NCBI RefSeq assembly: GCF_004102725.1
Contig: NZ_LHQS01000001.1
Span: 725,327 to 789,326, forward strand
Source: Methanoculleus taiwanensis
GTDB taxonomy: Archaea > Halobacteriota > Methanomicrobia > Methanomicrobiales > Methanoculleaceae
Length of the DNA: 64,000 nt
Direction: 5' to 3'
Of this stretch, positions 26,062 to 34,989 are shown piece after piece. The notes beneath the pieces are model-generated. The model did not search any database. It worked only from the letters and a program-made list of their open reading frames with translations, and was not told the origin of the DNA. Made by a program: the position numbers and the translations under genes. Within the stretch, counting starts at the first letter, position 1. Each line of letters begins with the position of its first letter.

Positions 26062-27099
26062 ATGGGATTTAAAGACGTCGTAGACAATTTCCTGAACCGG
26101 GACACCGTCCGGAGCCGTGATCTCGCCGCAGGCGAGCTCGACGCCTTCGAGCGCCAGCAGCAGGATATCCTCGATAAGATCGAGCATAACCGCAAAACCC
26201 GGGTGGGGTTCGGCAAGTTCGTTAAAAATCCGGTGAAGTACCTCTCCGAGAACCCGGTAAATATCCTCTACATCTCCGTGCCGGTTGCGCTCATCGTTCT
26301 TGTCGGAGGATTCTTCAGCCTCATTGCCACCTACGGGGTTTCGGTGCTCTTCTCGACGACGATGGTCGATGACGTGGCCGTCTTTGCCCTCCTCGCCGCC
26401 ATTATCCCGCTTGCCCTCCTGGACTTCAAAGAGTCGAGACGGGTGAACAGCATCGAGGAGTCGCTCCCGAACTTCTTCCGGGACGTCGCGGGGATGAACG
26501 ACTCGGGCATGACGCTGCCGCATGCCGTCCGGATCGTATCGGAGGGCGAGTACGGTACGCTGACGCCCCATATCCGGGAGCTTGAGAAGGAGATGTCGTG
26601 GAGCGTCCCGTTTGTGGAGGCGATACGCCGGTTCGGCATCCGGGTGAACACGCCCCTCGCCGCACGGAGCGTCGACCTTATCGCTCATGCGAGCGCCGCC
26701 GGAGGAGACGTCTCCGAAGTGCTGCGGGCGGCCGCAAACGATGCCTACGAGTTCTTCAACTTAAAGAGCGAGCGGCAGAACAACATGATGATCTATATGA
26801 TCATCGTTCTGATGTCGTTCTTCGTCTTCCTCTTCGTCATCGCCGTCCTCTCGAGCACGTTCCTCGCTACGATGGCCGAGGCGGGAAAAGCAGTCGCCGC
26901 GTCCGGGGCATCGGGCCAGTTCATGGGGTCGGTCAACCTCTTCCTCTACAACAGGCTCTTCTGCCACGCCGCACTGATCCAGGGATTCTTCTCAGGACTT
27001 GCCGCCGGCGTCATGGGTGAAGGACGGGCGATCGGCGGTCTGAAGTACTCGGCCATGATGGTTATCATAGCCTGGATTGCGTTCCGCTTCTTCATCTGA
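26062..27099 (+). CDS. Type II secretion system F-domain membrane protein 2 (TadC-like)
   Basis: 345 residues. A charged N-terminal helix (about 1-55) precedes two membrane helices (about 70-130). The T2SSF bundle follows (LPNFFRDVAGMNDSGMTL; VRIVSEGEYGTL), then C-terminal helices (about 235-260, 295-345). It is the second platform protein, 3 nt after its paralogue. No pilin gene follows: the operon ends here with a strong hairpin. Confidence 0.9.
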   Translation: MGFKDVVDNFLNRDTVRSRDLAAGELDAFERQQQDILDKIEHNRKTRVGFGKFVKNPVKYLSENPVNILYISVPVALIVLVGGFFSLIATYGVSVLFSTTMVDDVAVFALLAAIIPLALLDFKESRRVNSIEESLPNFFRDVAGMNDSGMTLPHAVRIVSEGEYGTLTPHIRELEKEMSWSVPFVEAIRRFGIRVNTPLAARSVDLIAHASAAGGDVSEVLRAAANDAYEFFNLKSERQNNMMIYMIIVLMSFFVFLFVIAVLSSTFLATMAEAGKAVAASGASGQFMGSVNLFLYNRLFCHAALIQGFFSGLAAGVMGEGRAIGGLKYSAMMVIIAWIAFRFFI

Positions 27100-27553
27100 A
27101 CCGCTGCTCCGCCCCGGGTGCCGGTTCCCGGGGCGGGTTTCTCCCCTTCCCGGTCTCCCTCTTCTCTCTCCCGGGGCTCTCCTCCGGCAGGTCATCCCGG
27201 AATTCCATTTTCAGGCGGGGTTTTGCCTCTTTCCGCATTCTCTCCCGTCGATGCGGCAGCCCGGGTGATGTGAAAGCTGCCTTGCGATCCTGATCGGCCG
27301 CCGTTTCCGGGCATTCCGGGATCTGCTCCTGAGCCGCTCACTCTCAGGCGGCCTTCGTCACGAACGCACGATGAACGGTGGCCGTGTCTTGCATACCCGC
27401 CGGGCTTTGAAGGCCGACGTATGCCGGCCACGCCGGTGGATTCTGCAAGGAGAGTCACCAGAGCGTGGCGGGCGATAGACAGAAGAAACTATATCGGTAG
27501 TATAGAAGAAAAAGAAAGGGTATACCCGGGTTTCCGGGCGTTCCCTGAACGGT
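27100..27553. other. Intergenic region after pilus operon
   Basis: 454 bases between the convergent pilus operon and aIF1 gene. It begins with the terminator hairpin and continues as a pyrimidine-rich stretch to about 27260. The rest has no credible gene; small frames lack ribosome binding sites and family resemblance. TATA-like AACTATATCGG near 27486 has no obvious gene downstream. Confidence 0.45.
27109..27140 (+). terminator. Hairpin terminator of the pilus operon
   Basis: CCGCCCCGGG (27109-27118) and CCCGGGGCGG (27127-27136) form a perfect 10-bp stem with an 8-nt loop. A G and TTT follow. It starts 10 nt after the last pilus gene. Confidence 0.6.
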
Positions 27554-27859
27554 TTACGAGATATTATCCAAGCTGTATCCCTTCTGGGCAAGCAGTGCCT
27601 TGACCCGCTCCCGATGGTTGCCCTGCAGCTCGATGCTACTGTTCTTCACGGTACCGCCGCAGGCCAGTTTTGCCTTTAAAAATTTCGTGAGATCTTCAAG
27701 GTCAATATCGTAGGGATCGAGGCCTTCTATGACCGTCACCTCTTTCCCATACCGGCGCCTGTTTATCTTTACGCTGATTCTCTGTTGTTCTTTTGCAACT
27801 TCTTCGCAGATACACAGTTCTTTTGGCAGTCCGCATTTCGGACATATCCCACCATTCAT
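27554..27859 (-). CDS. Translation initiation factor aIF1 (SUI1 family)
   Basis: 101 residues. An N-terminal zinc-ribbon-like knuckle ([13 protein letters not shown]) precedes the SUI1 fold, which shows [25 protein letters not shown] and the final [20 protein letters not shown]. aIF1 binds the 30S subunit near the P site and monitors start-codon pairing. ATG 27859; the minus-strand TATA AAATATATAACG (27882-27893) lies 28 nt upstream, predicting a leaderless mRNA. Confidence 0.95.
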   Translation of the reverse strand: MNGGICPKCGLPKELCICEEVAKEQQRISVKINRRRYGKEVTVIEGLDPYDIDLEDLTKFLKAKLACGGTVKNSSIELQGNHRERVKALLAQKGYSLDNIS

Positions 27860-27881
27860 TGCATTGTACCTTTCAGCTCTC

Positions 27882-27893
27882 GTTATATATTTC
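27882..27893 (-). promoter_or_regulatory. TATA box for aIF1
   Basis: The minus strand AAATATATAACG is centred 28 nt before the aIF1 start codon, ideal for a leaderless transcript. Confidence 0.6.
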
Positions 27894-27902
27894 TTGGCAT
27901 GC

Positions 27903-29546
27903 TCATGTGTCCATACTGCACACGGAGCACCCGGATGCGAGAACCTGATCCCGGCGGCTGTTATACCGGTAGATCGTGATGCCCTTGCACCGGAGCCTCC
28001 GTGCGAGATCGAATATCCTGCTTACGTCGTCGACCGTCGACGTCTCCGGCAGATTCACCGTCTTTGAGACGGCGTTGTCCACATGCTTCTGGAAAGCGGC
28101 CTGGATCCGCACGTGCTGCTCCGGAGGTATCTCCATTGCCGTCCGGAAGAGCTCGAGGAGTTCTGTATCGAGGGGAAGATCCCGGATGCTGCCGGTTCTC
28201 CTGATATGTGCCGCAACATCCCGTCCCGCCGCCTGCTGTGGCAGAAGTTCGACCGCGAGCGGGCTTACGACCTCCACTGTCTTCCCGCCGATACGCCTCG
28301 TATGGGCGAGGGAGAAGATCGGTTCGATCCCGCTTGTGGTGTCTGCAATGATGTGGAGCGACCCTGTCGGTGCTATGGTGGTGACGGTTGCATTCCGTAT
28401 CGGCCCGGCAAAGATGCTTCCGTCGATAGCCGGAAAGGATCCGTGCCGTTCTCCGAGTTCGACCGAGGCCGCTCTCGCTTCGGCCGCGATGAACGCCATC
28501 AACCGCTCCGCGACGGCGACAGCCTCCCGTGATGCGTACGGTATGCCGAGCCTGATCAGCGCTTCGGCAAATCCCATCACTCCGAGGCCGATCTTCCTCG
28601 TCAGAAGCGACTTCTCCCGGATCTCCGGGAGCGGGAAACGGGTCGCGTCGATCACCGCATCGAGAAATGCCACCGACCGGTGGACGAGGACTCTGAGCAG
28701 TTCCTCGTCGAGCTCGCCTCTCCTGACAATGCGGGCAAGATTGATGCTTCCGAGGTTGCAGCTCTCATACGGGTAGAGCGGTTGCTCTCCGCAGGGGTTT
28801 GTAGCCTCGATGAGACCGAGTCCCGGTGTCGTGTTCCTTCTGTTGATCTCATCGAGGAAGAGCATCCCGGGGTCGCCCGTCGCCCACGCCGCTCCGGCCA
28901 CCCGCTCCCAGAGTTCGTCCGGGGCAACGGTTCTCCATACGCTCCCGTCACGGGGGTTTACAAGGTCGTACTCCCTGCCGGTTTCCCGGCAGCGGAAGAA
29001 CCGGGCGTCGAAACCCACCGAGATGTTGAAGTTCCGAAGCCCGCCGTCACGTTTGCAGTCGATGAATTGCTCGATGTCCGGATGGGAGCTTCCGAGTACC
29101 CCCATGTTCGCACCCATCCGCCGCCCTCCCTGCTTCACCGTCTCGGTCGCCGTATCGAAGACGTGCATGAACGAGACCGGGCCGCTCGCGATACCCGTCG
29201 CACCGCCGACGGTATCGCCCTTCGGCCTGATGTGGCTGAACGAAAAACCGGTGCCTCCTCCGGACTTGTGAATCAGCGCCATGCGGGTCAGCGAGGTGAA
29301 GATACCTTCGAGGGTGTCCTCGATAGGCAGCACGAAACAGGCTGAGAGCTGTCCTGAAGGCGTGCCGGCGTTCATCAGCGTCGGTGAGTTCGGGAGAAAG
29401 AGCAACCGGCTCATGATTGCCGCGTACTCCTGCGCCTTCGCCCCGCCGACGGCGCCGGCGACACGCCGGAAGAGATCGGCGACCGTCTCACCGGGCAGGA
29501 GGTACCGGCTTGTGAGGAGGCCGAGCGCCGTCGCGGAGATCTGCAT
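27903..29546 (-). CDS. nrdJ: Adenosylcobalamin-dependent ribonucleotide reductase (class II, short form)
   Basis: 547 residues, a compact class II NrdJ. The catalytic barrel shows [18 protein letters not shown] (first active-site Cys), [34 protein letters not shown] (thiyl Cys and Glu) and [13 protein letters not shown]. The C-terminal redox pair is CSVC, 6 residues from the end. It makes deoxynucleotides using coenzyme B12 without oxygen. ATG at 29546. Divergent with 57 nt from cobyric acid synthase, a B12 gene. There is no room for a cobalamin riboswitch. Confidence 0.94.
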   Translation of the reverse strand: MQISATALGLLTSRYLLPGETVADLFRRVAGAVGGAKAQEYAAIMSRLLFLPNSPTLMNAGTPSGQLSACFVLPIEDTLEGIFTSLTRMALIHKSGGGTGFSFSHIRPKGDTVGGATGIASGPVSFMHVFDTATETVKQGGRRMGANMGVLGSSHPDIEQFIDCKRDGGLRNFNISVGFDARFFRCRETGREYDLVNPRDGSVWRTVAPDELWERVAGAAWATGDPGMLFLDEINRRNTTPGLGLIEATNPCGEQPLYPYESCNLGSINLARIVRRGELDEELLRVLVHRSVAFLDAVIDATRFPLPEIREKSLLTRKIGLGVMGFAEALIRLGIPYASREAVAVAERLMAFIAAEARAASVELGERHGSFPAIDGSIFAGPIRNATVTTIAPTGSLHIIADTTSGIEPIFSLAHTRRIGGKTVEVVSPLAVELLPQQAAGRDVAAHIRRTGSIRDLPLDTELLELFRTAMEIPPEQHVRIQAAFQKHVDNAVSKTVNLPETSTVDDVSRIFDLARRLRCKGITIYRYNSRRDQVLASGCSVCSMDT

Positions 29547-29603
29547 ACGATTGTTACAGGAACGCTGCCCTTAATAAAGCGTCGTGCCAAGCTAAAAGGT
29601 GAA

Positions 29604-31118
29604 ATGTCGTTGATCGTGCTCGGCACCGCATCGCATGTAGGCAAGAGCATCACTGTGGCGGCGCTCTGCCGCGCCCTGAAGAATCGCGGTATCTCCGTGG
29701 CGCCGTTCAAATCGCAAAATATGAGTCTGAACTCCTTCGTGACGGCGGACGGGAGCGAAATCGGCATTGCGCAGGCAATGCAGGCGGCGGCGGCCGGCCT
29801 CGACCCGACGGCGGATATGAACCCGATTCTCTTAAAGCCGAAAGGCGATCAGATCTCGCAGATCGTCCTCCTTGGCAGGCCCTATAAGGACGTGCAGATC
29901 AAAGACTACTATGCGGAGACCGACCGGCTGCTGGATACCGCCGTGGCGGCTTTCTACCGCCTGCAGGCCCTTCACGGACACGTGGTGGTCGAGGGCGCCG
30001 GGGGCGCTGCGGAGGTGAATCTCTACGACCGGGATATCGCCAATATCCGTCTCGCCCGCTCGCTGCAGCTCCCCATCATCCTCGTCGCCGATATCGAGCG
30101 CGGGGGTGTTTTTGCACAAGTTTACGGCACACTCTCCCTCCTTCCCGAGGATATCCGCCCGCTCGTCGCCGGCATCGTCGTCAACAAGTTCCGGGGCGAC
30201 CCGACGCTCTTCGCGACGGGGGTCACGCGGCTTGAGGAGCTCTCGGGCATCCCGGTGCTCGGTGTCGTCCCGTATGCCGTGATGGATCTCCCAAGCGAAG
30301 ACTCGCTCTCTCTTGGAGATAAGCAGAGGCGGAGCGACTGCACCGTCAGGATCGCCGTCGTCAGGCTGCCGAGGATAGCGAACTTCACCGACTTCGAACT
30401 TCTCGAGCAGCATGCGGCGGTCGACTACGTCACGCCGGGAGGGTCGCTCTCCGGCTACGACTGCATCATCCTGCCGGGAACGAAGAACACCGTCGAGGAT
30501 CTCGCTGCCCTGAAACGGAGCGGCACCGCCGCCGACCTCGTCCGACTGCGGGATGCCGGAGTGCCGATAATCGGTATCTGCGGCGGATACCAGATGCTCG
30601 GCACCCGGCTGGAGGATGCCGGAACTGAGTCGGGGACTCCCGGGACGCATGAGGGTCTCGGGCTCCTTGAGATCGTGACCGGATTTGCCGGGTATCGCAA
30701 GACCACCGTCCAGGTCCGCCGGCGGGCGCGTCCCCTCGGCCCTATCCTCTCGGCAATGGGAGAGGTGAAGGGGTATGAGATCCATATGGGAGAGACGGAG
30801 CGGGGGTGCGTGGACGAGGCCTTCGAAGGCGACGGGGCGGCAAGTCCGGATGGGCTCGTCTTCGGCACCTATATGCACGGGCTCTTCCAGAACCCTTCGG
30901 CAGTGAACGCCCTCCTCGGGTACCTGCACGCCCGGCGGGGGGAGACGTTCGACCCTATCGGCGGATCCGTTTCGGATACGGGTACGCCCTGCGTCCGCGG
31001 TGCGTACGACGATCTCGCCCGACACTTCGAACGGCACGTGAATCTGGACTACATCGTCTCTCTCTTCGGCGACCCGCAGGTTCGGGCGGCCGGAGACGAA
31101 ACTACCCTTGAGGAATGA
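29604..31118 (+). CDS. cobQ: Cobyric acid synthase
   Basis: 504 residues. The N-terminal ATP-dependent amidotransferase synthetase domain has the P-loop-like [19 protein letters not shown] (residues 7-25) and [13 protein letters not shown]. The C-terminal class I glutaminase-like domain has [10 protein letters not shown] (nucleophile Cys) and a closing catalytic His in YMHGLF. It amidates four carboxylates of adenosylcobyrinate diamide in the cobamide pathway. ATG 29604 with AAAGGTG just upstream. It is divergent from nrdJ and followed 3 nt later by an RHH protein. Confidence 0.95.
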   Translation: MSLIVLGTASHVGKSITVAALCRALKNRGISVAPFKSQNMSLNSFVTADGSEIGIAQAMQAAAAGLDPTADMNPILLKPKGDQISQIVLLGRPYKDVQIKDYYAETDRLLDTAVAAFYRLQALHGHVVVEGAGGAAEVNLYDRDIANIRLARSLQLPIILVADIERGGVFAQVYGTLSLLPEDIRPLVAGIVVNKFRGDPTLFATGVTRLEELSGIPVLGVVPYAVMDLPSEDSLSLGDKQRRSDCTVRIAVVRLPRIANFTDFELLEQHAAVDYVTPGGSLSGYDCIILPGTKNTVEDLAALKRSGTAADLVRLRDAGVPIIGICGGYQMLGTRLEDAGTESGTPGTHEGLGLLEIVTGFAGYRKTTVQVRRRARPLGPILSAMGEVKGYEIHMGETERGCVDEAFEGDGAASPDGLVFGTYMHGLFQNPSAVNALLGYLHARRGETFDPIGGSVSDTGTPCVRGAYDDLARHFERHVNLDYIVSLFGDPQVRAAGDETTLEE

Positions 31119-31121
31119 GAT

Positions 31122-31457
31122 ATGGTAATGAGATGCTCGTTTGCGCTGGATCCCGATCTGATGGAACAGATCGATCAGTTTGCGAAGGACCGATCCCTGG
31201 AACGGAATGAAGCAATCCTTGACCTCATTGAGGCGGGGCTGGCGCATTTCCAGAACGGCGAGGCCGTGACGGTGAAGCAGCAGCGTTCGTTTGAGGAGAT
31301 AAACGCACTCAAAAAAGATATGGAAGGCGTAAAAAGCATCCTCGACGAGCTCCGGAAAGAAGTGAGGCTGGTTCACCATACCATCGAGACCGACTGGAAC
31401 AACCAGGCGAAAGGTGTGCCGTTCCAGACGAAACACCCGTGGGAGTTCTGGAGATAA
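31122..31457 (+). CDS. Ribbon-helix-helix (CopG-type) protein
   Basis: 111 residues. The first 45 form an RHH DNA-binding unit (MRCSFALDPDLMEQIDQFAKDR, here cited only as MRCSFALDPDLM; then LERNEAILDLIEAGL). An amphipathic coiled-coil helix follows (about 55-90), ending in HPWEFWR. It probably dimerises and binds DNA. Directly after cobQ (3 nt), so co-transcribed; it might control the local cobQ/nrdJ genes, but that is inference. ATG 31122; ATG 31128 is an alternative. Confidence 0.82.
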   Translation: MVMRCSFALDPDLMEQIDQFAKDRSLERNEAILDLIEAGLAHFQNGEAVTVKQQRSFEEINALKKDMEGVKSILDELRKEVRLVHHTIETDWNNQAKGVPFQTKHPWEFWR

Positions 31458-31471
31458 AGGGGGCTGTCCCG

Positions 31472-31744
31472 TCAGCTGATGATATTCATGATGCTCCGGT
31501 ATCCTTCGCCGGAGCGATCGTCGCAGACGACCGCCTCGACCGCACGAAGGTCGATCTCTTCTCCTCCCCGCCGCTGCCTCGAGCAGTATGCCCGTGCAGG
31601 AGACGGCACCATGCTGCCCTGCACCTGAAACTGTGTCGAATGGACGCAGAACCTGCACCGGTCGAGCGTCACGGTCTGCCCCGATGGGCATGCCACCTGG
31701 CCCCGGACGACCGGGATGATTGCGCCGGTATGCTTTTCACTCAT
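31472..31744 (-). CDS. Small Cys-containing hypothetical protein
   Basis: 90 residues from ATG 31744 (MSEKHTGAIIPVVRG). Cysteines occur at positions 19, 30, 33, 54 and 74 (VACPSG, DRCRFC, AYCSRQ, VVCDDR), suggesting a metal or Fe-S site. I do not recognise the family. The start overlaps the end of the YkgJ-like gene by 8 nt, so the two are co-translated. The open frame extends upstream to 32065, but only the part after this ATG has a plausible composition. Confidence 0.7.
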   Translation of the reverse strand: MSEKHTGAIIPVVRGQVACPSGQTVTLDRCRFCVHSTQFQVQGSMVPSPARAYCSRQRRGGEEIDLRAVEAVVCDDRSGEGYRSIMNIIS

Positions 31745-32240
31745 AGATCTCCACCCGGTAGCCGTGCTCGCGTAAGGCCGCCCGCACCTGTTCTTTCCAG
31801 GTTTTCTCCTCGTCCGTGACGATGGACGAAATATGGTTCTCCCAGCAGTCCTTAAGTGCGGCATCGGCGGTCGAGAGGCTCCGCCGCCCTTTGACGCTCC
31901 CGACCGCCCGGCCGTCCGATCCGTAGATCCGGATGGTGCAGCAGGTGAATCCGCGGCAGATCTGCGGCCGGGAGGTATGGACCGTGCAGATGTACTCGTC
32001 CGTTCCGGCAACCGGGCGGAGGAAAGGGCACCATCGTGACGAAGGCGGCCGAAATGCCGGATCATTGAAGAGAGGCAGGTGTTCCTCCTCGATGCTGGCG
32101 ATGAACCGCTCGCCGGTGATCTTCATGCGGCAGGCGAAGTTTCTTCCGGAGAGGCGCTTTTCTATCTCGAGAAACTCCGTGGCGTTCATGCAGCACTTCC
32201 CGCAGCGGGTGCACTCGAACGGGGTCATGGAGAGTAGCAT
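31737..32240 (-). CDS. YkgJ-family cysteine-cluster protein
   Basis: 167 residues from ATG 32240 (ATG 32228 is also possible). The N-terminal motif FECTRCGKCCMN and later SSRWCPFL, YICTVHTSRPQICRGFTC form the eight-cysteine cluster of the YkgJ/CxxCxxCC family, thought to bind zinc or an Fe-S cluster. The C-terminal helix (SIVTDEEKTWKEQVRAALR) is charged. The biochemical role is unproven. It is the upstream partner of the small Cys-containing gene and divergent from the sugar-nucleotide gene. Confidence 0.85.
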   Translation of the reverse strand: MLLSMTPFECTRCGKCCMNATEFLEIEKRLSGRNFACRMKITGERFIASIEEEHLPLFNDPAFRPPSSRWCPFLRPVAGTDEYICTVHTSRPQICRGFTCCTIRIYGSDGRAVGSVKGRRSLSTADAALKDCWENHISSIVTDEEKTWKEQVRAALREHGYRVEIYE

Positions 32241-32327
32241 AGGTTCTCGGGGTATGTGAACCATTCGGGAACGCTCTCCGAAAATCCCGTCAATAGGGTT
32301 AAATCCGTCTGCTGCCAATGGAGTGGC

Positions 32328-33506
32328 ATGAAGGTATGCATTATGTGCGGAGGCGAAGGCACCCGTCTTCGCCCTCTCACGTTCGGGCGTCCGAAGCCCT
32401 GCGTTCCGATCGTCAACCAGCCTTCGATTCAGCATCTCGTATCCCACCTTGCGAATCTTGGGTTCAACGACGTGATCATCACGCTCGGGTATATGAGCAC
32501 GGCGATCGAAGAGTCGCTCGGAGACGGTTCGCTCTTTGGCGCGAACATTACCTACGTCCCCGAGAGAACCAAGCTCGGGACGGCCGGCAGCGTCAAGAAC
32601 GCACAGGAGCATCTGGACGGACAACCGTTCCTCGTCGTCGGTGGGGATCACGTCATCAACCTGAACCTGCTCGAATTTTATCGGGAGCACCTCAATAACA
32701 ACTCGATAACGACTATCGGGCTTATCAGCATCGATGATCCCACCGAGTACGGGATTGCGGAGATCGATGCCGACTATACCATAAAGCGGTTCAAGGAAAA
32801 GCCCGGACCCGGCGAGATCTTCTCAAACCTTGCCAGCACCGGTATGTACGTCTGCGACCCGGAAGTCTTCGATTTCATCCCTGCCGGGGAGAAGTATGAC
32901 TTTGCACGGCATCTCTTCCCCGCGCTGATGGAGAAGGGGTATACGCTGAAAGCCTGGCTTGCACGCGGCAACTGGTCGGACGTCGGCAACCCCCGCTCGC
33001 TGCGGCAGGCGGAGCGGTGGAAACTGCAGGAGATCGCGTATACGAATATCAGCGGCGATCTGGTCGTCAAGGGCGCCAAGATTGCCGGACCCGTGCAGAT
33101 GGGCGGTTCGGTCTCGCTCTCCACGAACTCCCGGGTCATAGGGCCGGTCTCCATCGGAGCCGGGACGATCGTCGAGGAGAATGTCATCATCGGCCCGTAC
33201 ACGAGTATCGGGGAAGGGTGTATCATCAAGAGCAACGCGAAGATATTCTCGTCCTCGATCTACAACCGGGTCGTCGTCGGCCGGAACACCACCATCAGCG
33301 GCAGCATCCTCGACAACGGCACCTACATCGGTGACGGCTGCAATATCGAGAACGACACCGTCATCGGGCCGAAGGTCGTCCTCAAGGACAATGTGGTCGT
33401 TCACTCCGGAACAAGGCTCTGGCCGGAGGTCACCATCCCGGAGGGCACCGTCGTGAAAGAACACGTTCTGAACGATGCGTTCGATACCAGAATCGAAGGA
33501 TCCTAA
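32328..33506 (+). CDS. NDP-sugar pyrophosphorylase (sugar-1-phosphate nucleotidylyltransferase)
   Basis: 392 residues. The N-terminal Rossmann nucleotidyltransferase has the signature CGGEGTRLRPLT (residues 6-17), KPCVPI and VVGGDHV. The C-terminal third, from about residue 240, is a left-handed beta-helix of hexapeptide repeats (VIGPVSIGAGTIVE ...). It activates a sugar phosphate (glucose, mannose or GlcNAc class) for glycan, S-layer or lipid synthesis; the specificity cannot be read. ATG 32328 with GGAGTGG close upstream. The 3' end overlaps the convergent CBS gene by 4 nt. Confidence 0.92.
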   Translation: MKVCIMCGGEGTRLRPLTFGRPKPCVPIVNQPSIQHLVSHLANLGFNDVIITLGYMSTAIEESLGDGSLFGANITYVPERTKLGTAGSVKNAQEHLDGQPFLVVGGDHVINLNLLEFYREHLNNNSITTIGLISIDDPTEYGIAEIDADYTIKRFKEKPGPGEIFSNLASTGMYVCDPEVFDFIPAGEKYDFARHLFPALMEKGYTLKAWLARGNWSDVGNPRSLRQAERWKLQEIAYTNISGDLVVKGAKIAGPVQMGGSVSLSTNSRVIGPVSIGAGTIVEENVIIGPYTSIGEGCIIKSNAKIFSSSIYNRVVVGRNTTISGSILDNGTYIGDGCNIENDTVIGPKVVLKDNVVVHSGTRLWPEVTIPEGTVVKEHVLNDAFDTRIEGS

Positions 33507-34291
33507 CCGTGCCGGACGAGCCGGTGCGTGAGTGCGACGAGCGGGTGGCGGGCGTAATCCATGACCTTGATGTCGTCGAGCGTCTTTAAGTTCAGGGTTC
33601 GTGCTGTCCGCTCCATGCCGAGCTCGATATCGGCGGCAATCTCGATTATATAGGCATCGAGGCTCTTGATCCCGAGCCTCTTTGCTGCAATAGCCCGGTG
33701 GTGGCCGTCGACCAGGATCAGGCGGCCTGGGCGCCTGACGACGATGACCGGTTCGGCAAGACCCTTTTTAATCTCGTACATCCTCCCCTCGAGTTCGTCT
33801 TCGTAGATCTTCGACTGCGTGGGGAGGAGTGCGTTCGTCGGAACCTGACCGCGTTTCAGTGTCGGTTCGATGTCATAGAGTTTCTTTAATGTCTCGATGA
33901 ACTTGAAGACCTTCTCGGGGGATACGTGCTCTATCTGGGATCTGATGACGTCCGCATTCGAGATGATCCCGATCAGTTTGTTCTCCTCGTTGACGACAGG
34001 GAGTTTCTGAATACCCGACCGGAAGATAACCCGGGCTGCATCGTTGACACTCATATCGGGGTCGGCGACGATGAGATGACGGGACATAACCTGCTCGACG
34101 GGGGTGGACGGATGCGCAAAAAGGAGATCGCGGGCTGCTATATATCCGACTACTTCTTTGTTCCAGATGACCGGAAAACCATCGTGGTGTGTCTTCTTTA
34201 TAGTCTCGATGACGTCTTTCACCGTCCCGTGGACGTCGACGGTGACGACATCATAGGTCATGTAATCTTTGACCTTCTTTTTGTCCATCAT
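33503..34291 (-). CDS. CBS-pair protein fused to a ParB/Srx-like domain
   Basis: 262 residues. Two CBS domains (about 5-60 and 65-125) carry MTYDVVTVDVHGTV, FPVIWNKEVVGYIAARDLL and LPVVNEENKLIGIISNADVI. They form a Bateman module that would bind adenine nucleotides. The C-terminal ParB-like domain has AEPVIVVRRPGRLILVDGHH and RAIAAKRLGI, the ParB/Srx nucleotide-binding box. This combination is known in euryarchaea but the function is not settled. ATG 34291; ATG 34288 also fits. Confidence 0.88.
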   Translation of the reverse strand: MMDKKKVKDYMTYDVVTVDVHGTVKDVIETIKKTHHDGFPVIWNKEVVGYIAARDLLFAHPSTPVEQVMSRHLIVADPDMSVNDAARVIFRSGIQKLPVVNEENKLIGIISNADVIRSQIEHVSPEKVFKFIETLKKLYDIEPTLKRGQVPTNALLPTQSKIYEDELEGRMYEIKKGLAEPVIVVRRPGRLILVDGHHRAIAAKRLGIKSLDAYIIEIAADIELGMERTARTLNLKTLDDIKVMDYARHPLVALTHRLVRHG

Positions 34292-34349
34292 GAATATGTC
34301 ACATTGCCGAAAGATGAATTGTTCGGTCGGAAATCGATGAAGAATCGTG

Positions 34350-34356
34350 AAAAAAA
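34350..34356 (-). terminator. Oligo-T terminator of hsp20
   Basis: T7 on the minus strand, 2 nt after the hsp20 stop codon. Confidence 0.55.
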
Positions 34357-34358
34357 GG

Positions 34359-34832
34359 TTACTCTATTGGAATTGATGTCCCTACTTCGGTCGGTGCCTT
34401 CCTCATGCGGACTTCGAGGACGCCGTTCTTGAAGCTCGCCGCGGAGTTCTGATCGGTCACCTCGACAGGCAGCACGACCATGCGGCTCATCGTGCCGTAG
34501 GTGCGTTCTCTGACATAGAAGTCTTCAACGTGCTCTTCGGCCGCACCGCTGCGCACGCTCGAGATCTCGAGGTGGTGGGGGTCGAGAAGGCGGACGTTGA
34601 CACTCTCTTTCTCGACACCCGGGAGATCTGCGACTACGATGACCTCGTCCTCATGGTCCCGGACGTCGACCCGGAAATCGGCGCGGATCGAGGGCATCAT
34701 CCGGCCGCGAACCTCCTCTCCCCGTGAGCTGATGCCGCCGAGCATTGACTGGAACCTGCTCTCCATCTCTGCCATGAGGTCATCAAAATCCTGCCATACC
34801 GAGCGATATGGTCGCTTTTCAGTTCCTGCCAT
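34359..34832 (-). CDS. Small heat-shock protein (Hsp20/alpha-crystallin)
   Basis: 157 residues from ATG 34832 (GTG 34841 is an alternative). The alpha-crystallin domain runs from FRVDVRDHEDEVIVVADLPG to the C-terminal strand VLEVRMRK. It includes the conserved AxxxNGVL-like motif ASFKNGVLEV. The tail ends SIPIE, containing an IxI-type oligomerisation motif (IPI). It binds unfolding proteins without ATP. A strong TATATATA box lies about 80 nt upstream, and T7 follows the stop. Monocistronic. Confidence 0.94.
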   Translation of the reverse strand: MAGTEKRPYRSVWQDFDDLMAEMESRFQSMLGGISSRGEEVRGRMMPSIRADFRVDVRDHEDEVIVVADLPGVEKESVNVRLLDPHHLEISSVRSGAAEEHVEDFYVRERTYGTMSRMVVLPVEVTDQNSAASFKNGVLEVRMRKAPTEVGTSIPIE

Positions 34833-34908
34833 TGGTTCCACTTCCTTTTACCGTTCGATTGCCTGAAATGGCTTTTGGATCAGGCCTCACTTTAAGGTAG
34901 TATCAAAT

Positions 34909-34919
34909 CTATATATATC
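34909..34919 (-). promoter_or_regulatory. TATA box of hsp20
   Basis: GATATATATAG on the minus strand, about 80 nt before the hsp20 start, predicts a 5' leader near 50 nt. This differs from the leaderless pattern of many neighbours. The leader could hold heat-response control. Confidence 0.5.
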
Positions 34920-34953
34920 TTATTGCTGCCCGGCTGCCCCCTGCAAGAACGAT

Positions 34954-34967
34954 ACTATTTTATTTTA
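34954..34967 (+). promoter_or_regulatory. TATA element of FKBP-like gene
   Basis: CTATTTTATTTTAC is centred about 30 nt before ATG 34990 and overlaps the leader expected for ATG 34972, favouring the downstream start. Confidence 0.4.
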
Positions 34968-34989
34968 CCGCATGCCGATTGTACTCGCA

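Noticed and set aside
29547-29603. Cobalamin riboswitch between nrdJ and cobQ
   Set aside because: 57 bases is too short for the aptamer and no B12-box-like element is visible.
29832-31691. 619-codon minus-strand frame opposite cobQ and the RHH gene
   Set aside because: Antisense shadow across two recognised genes.
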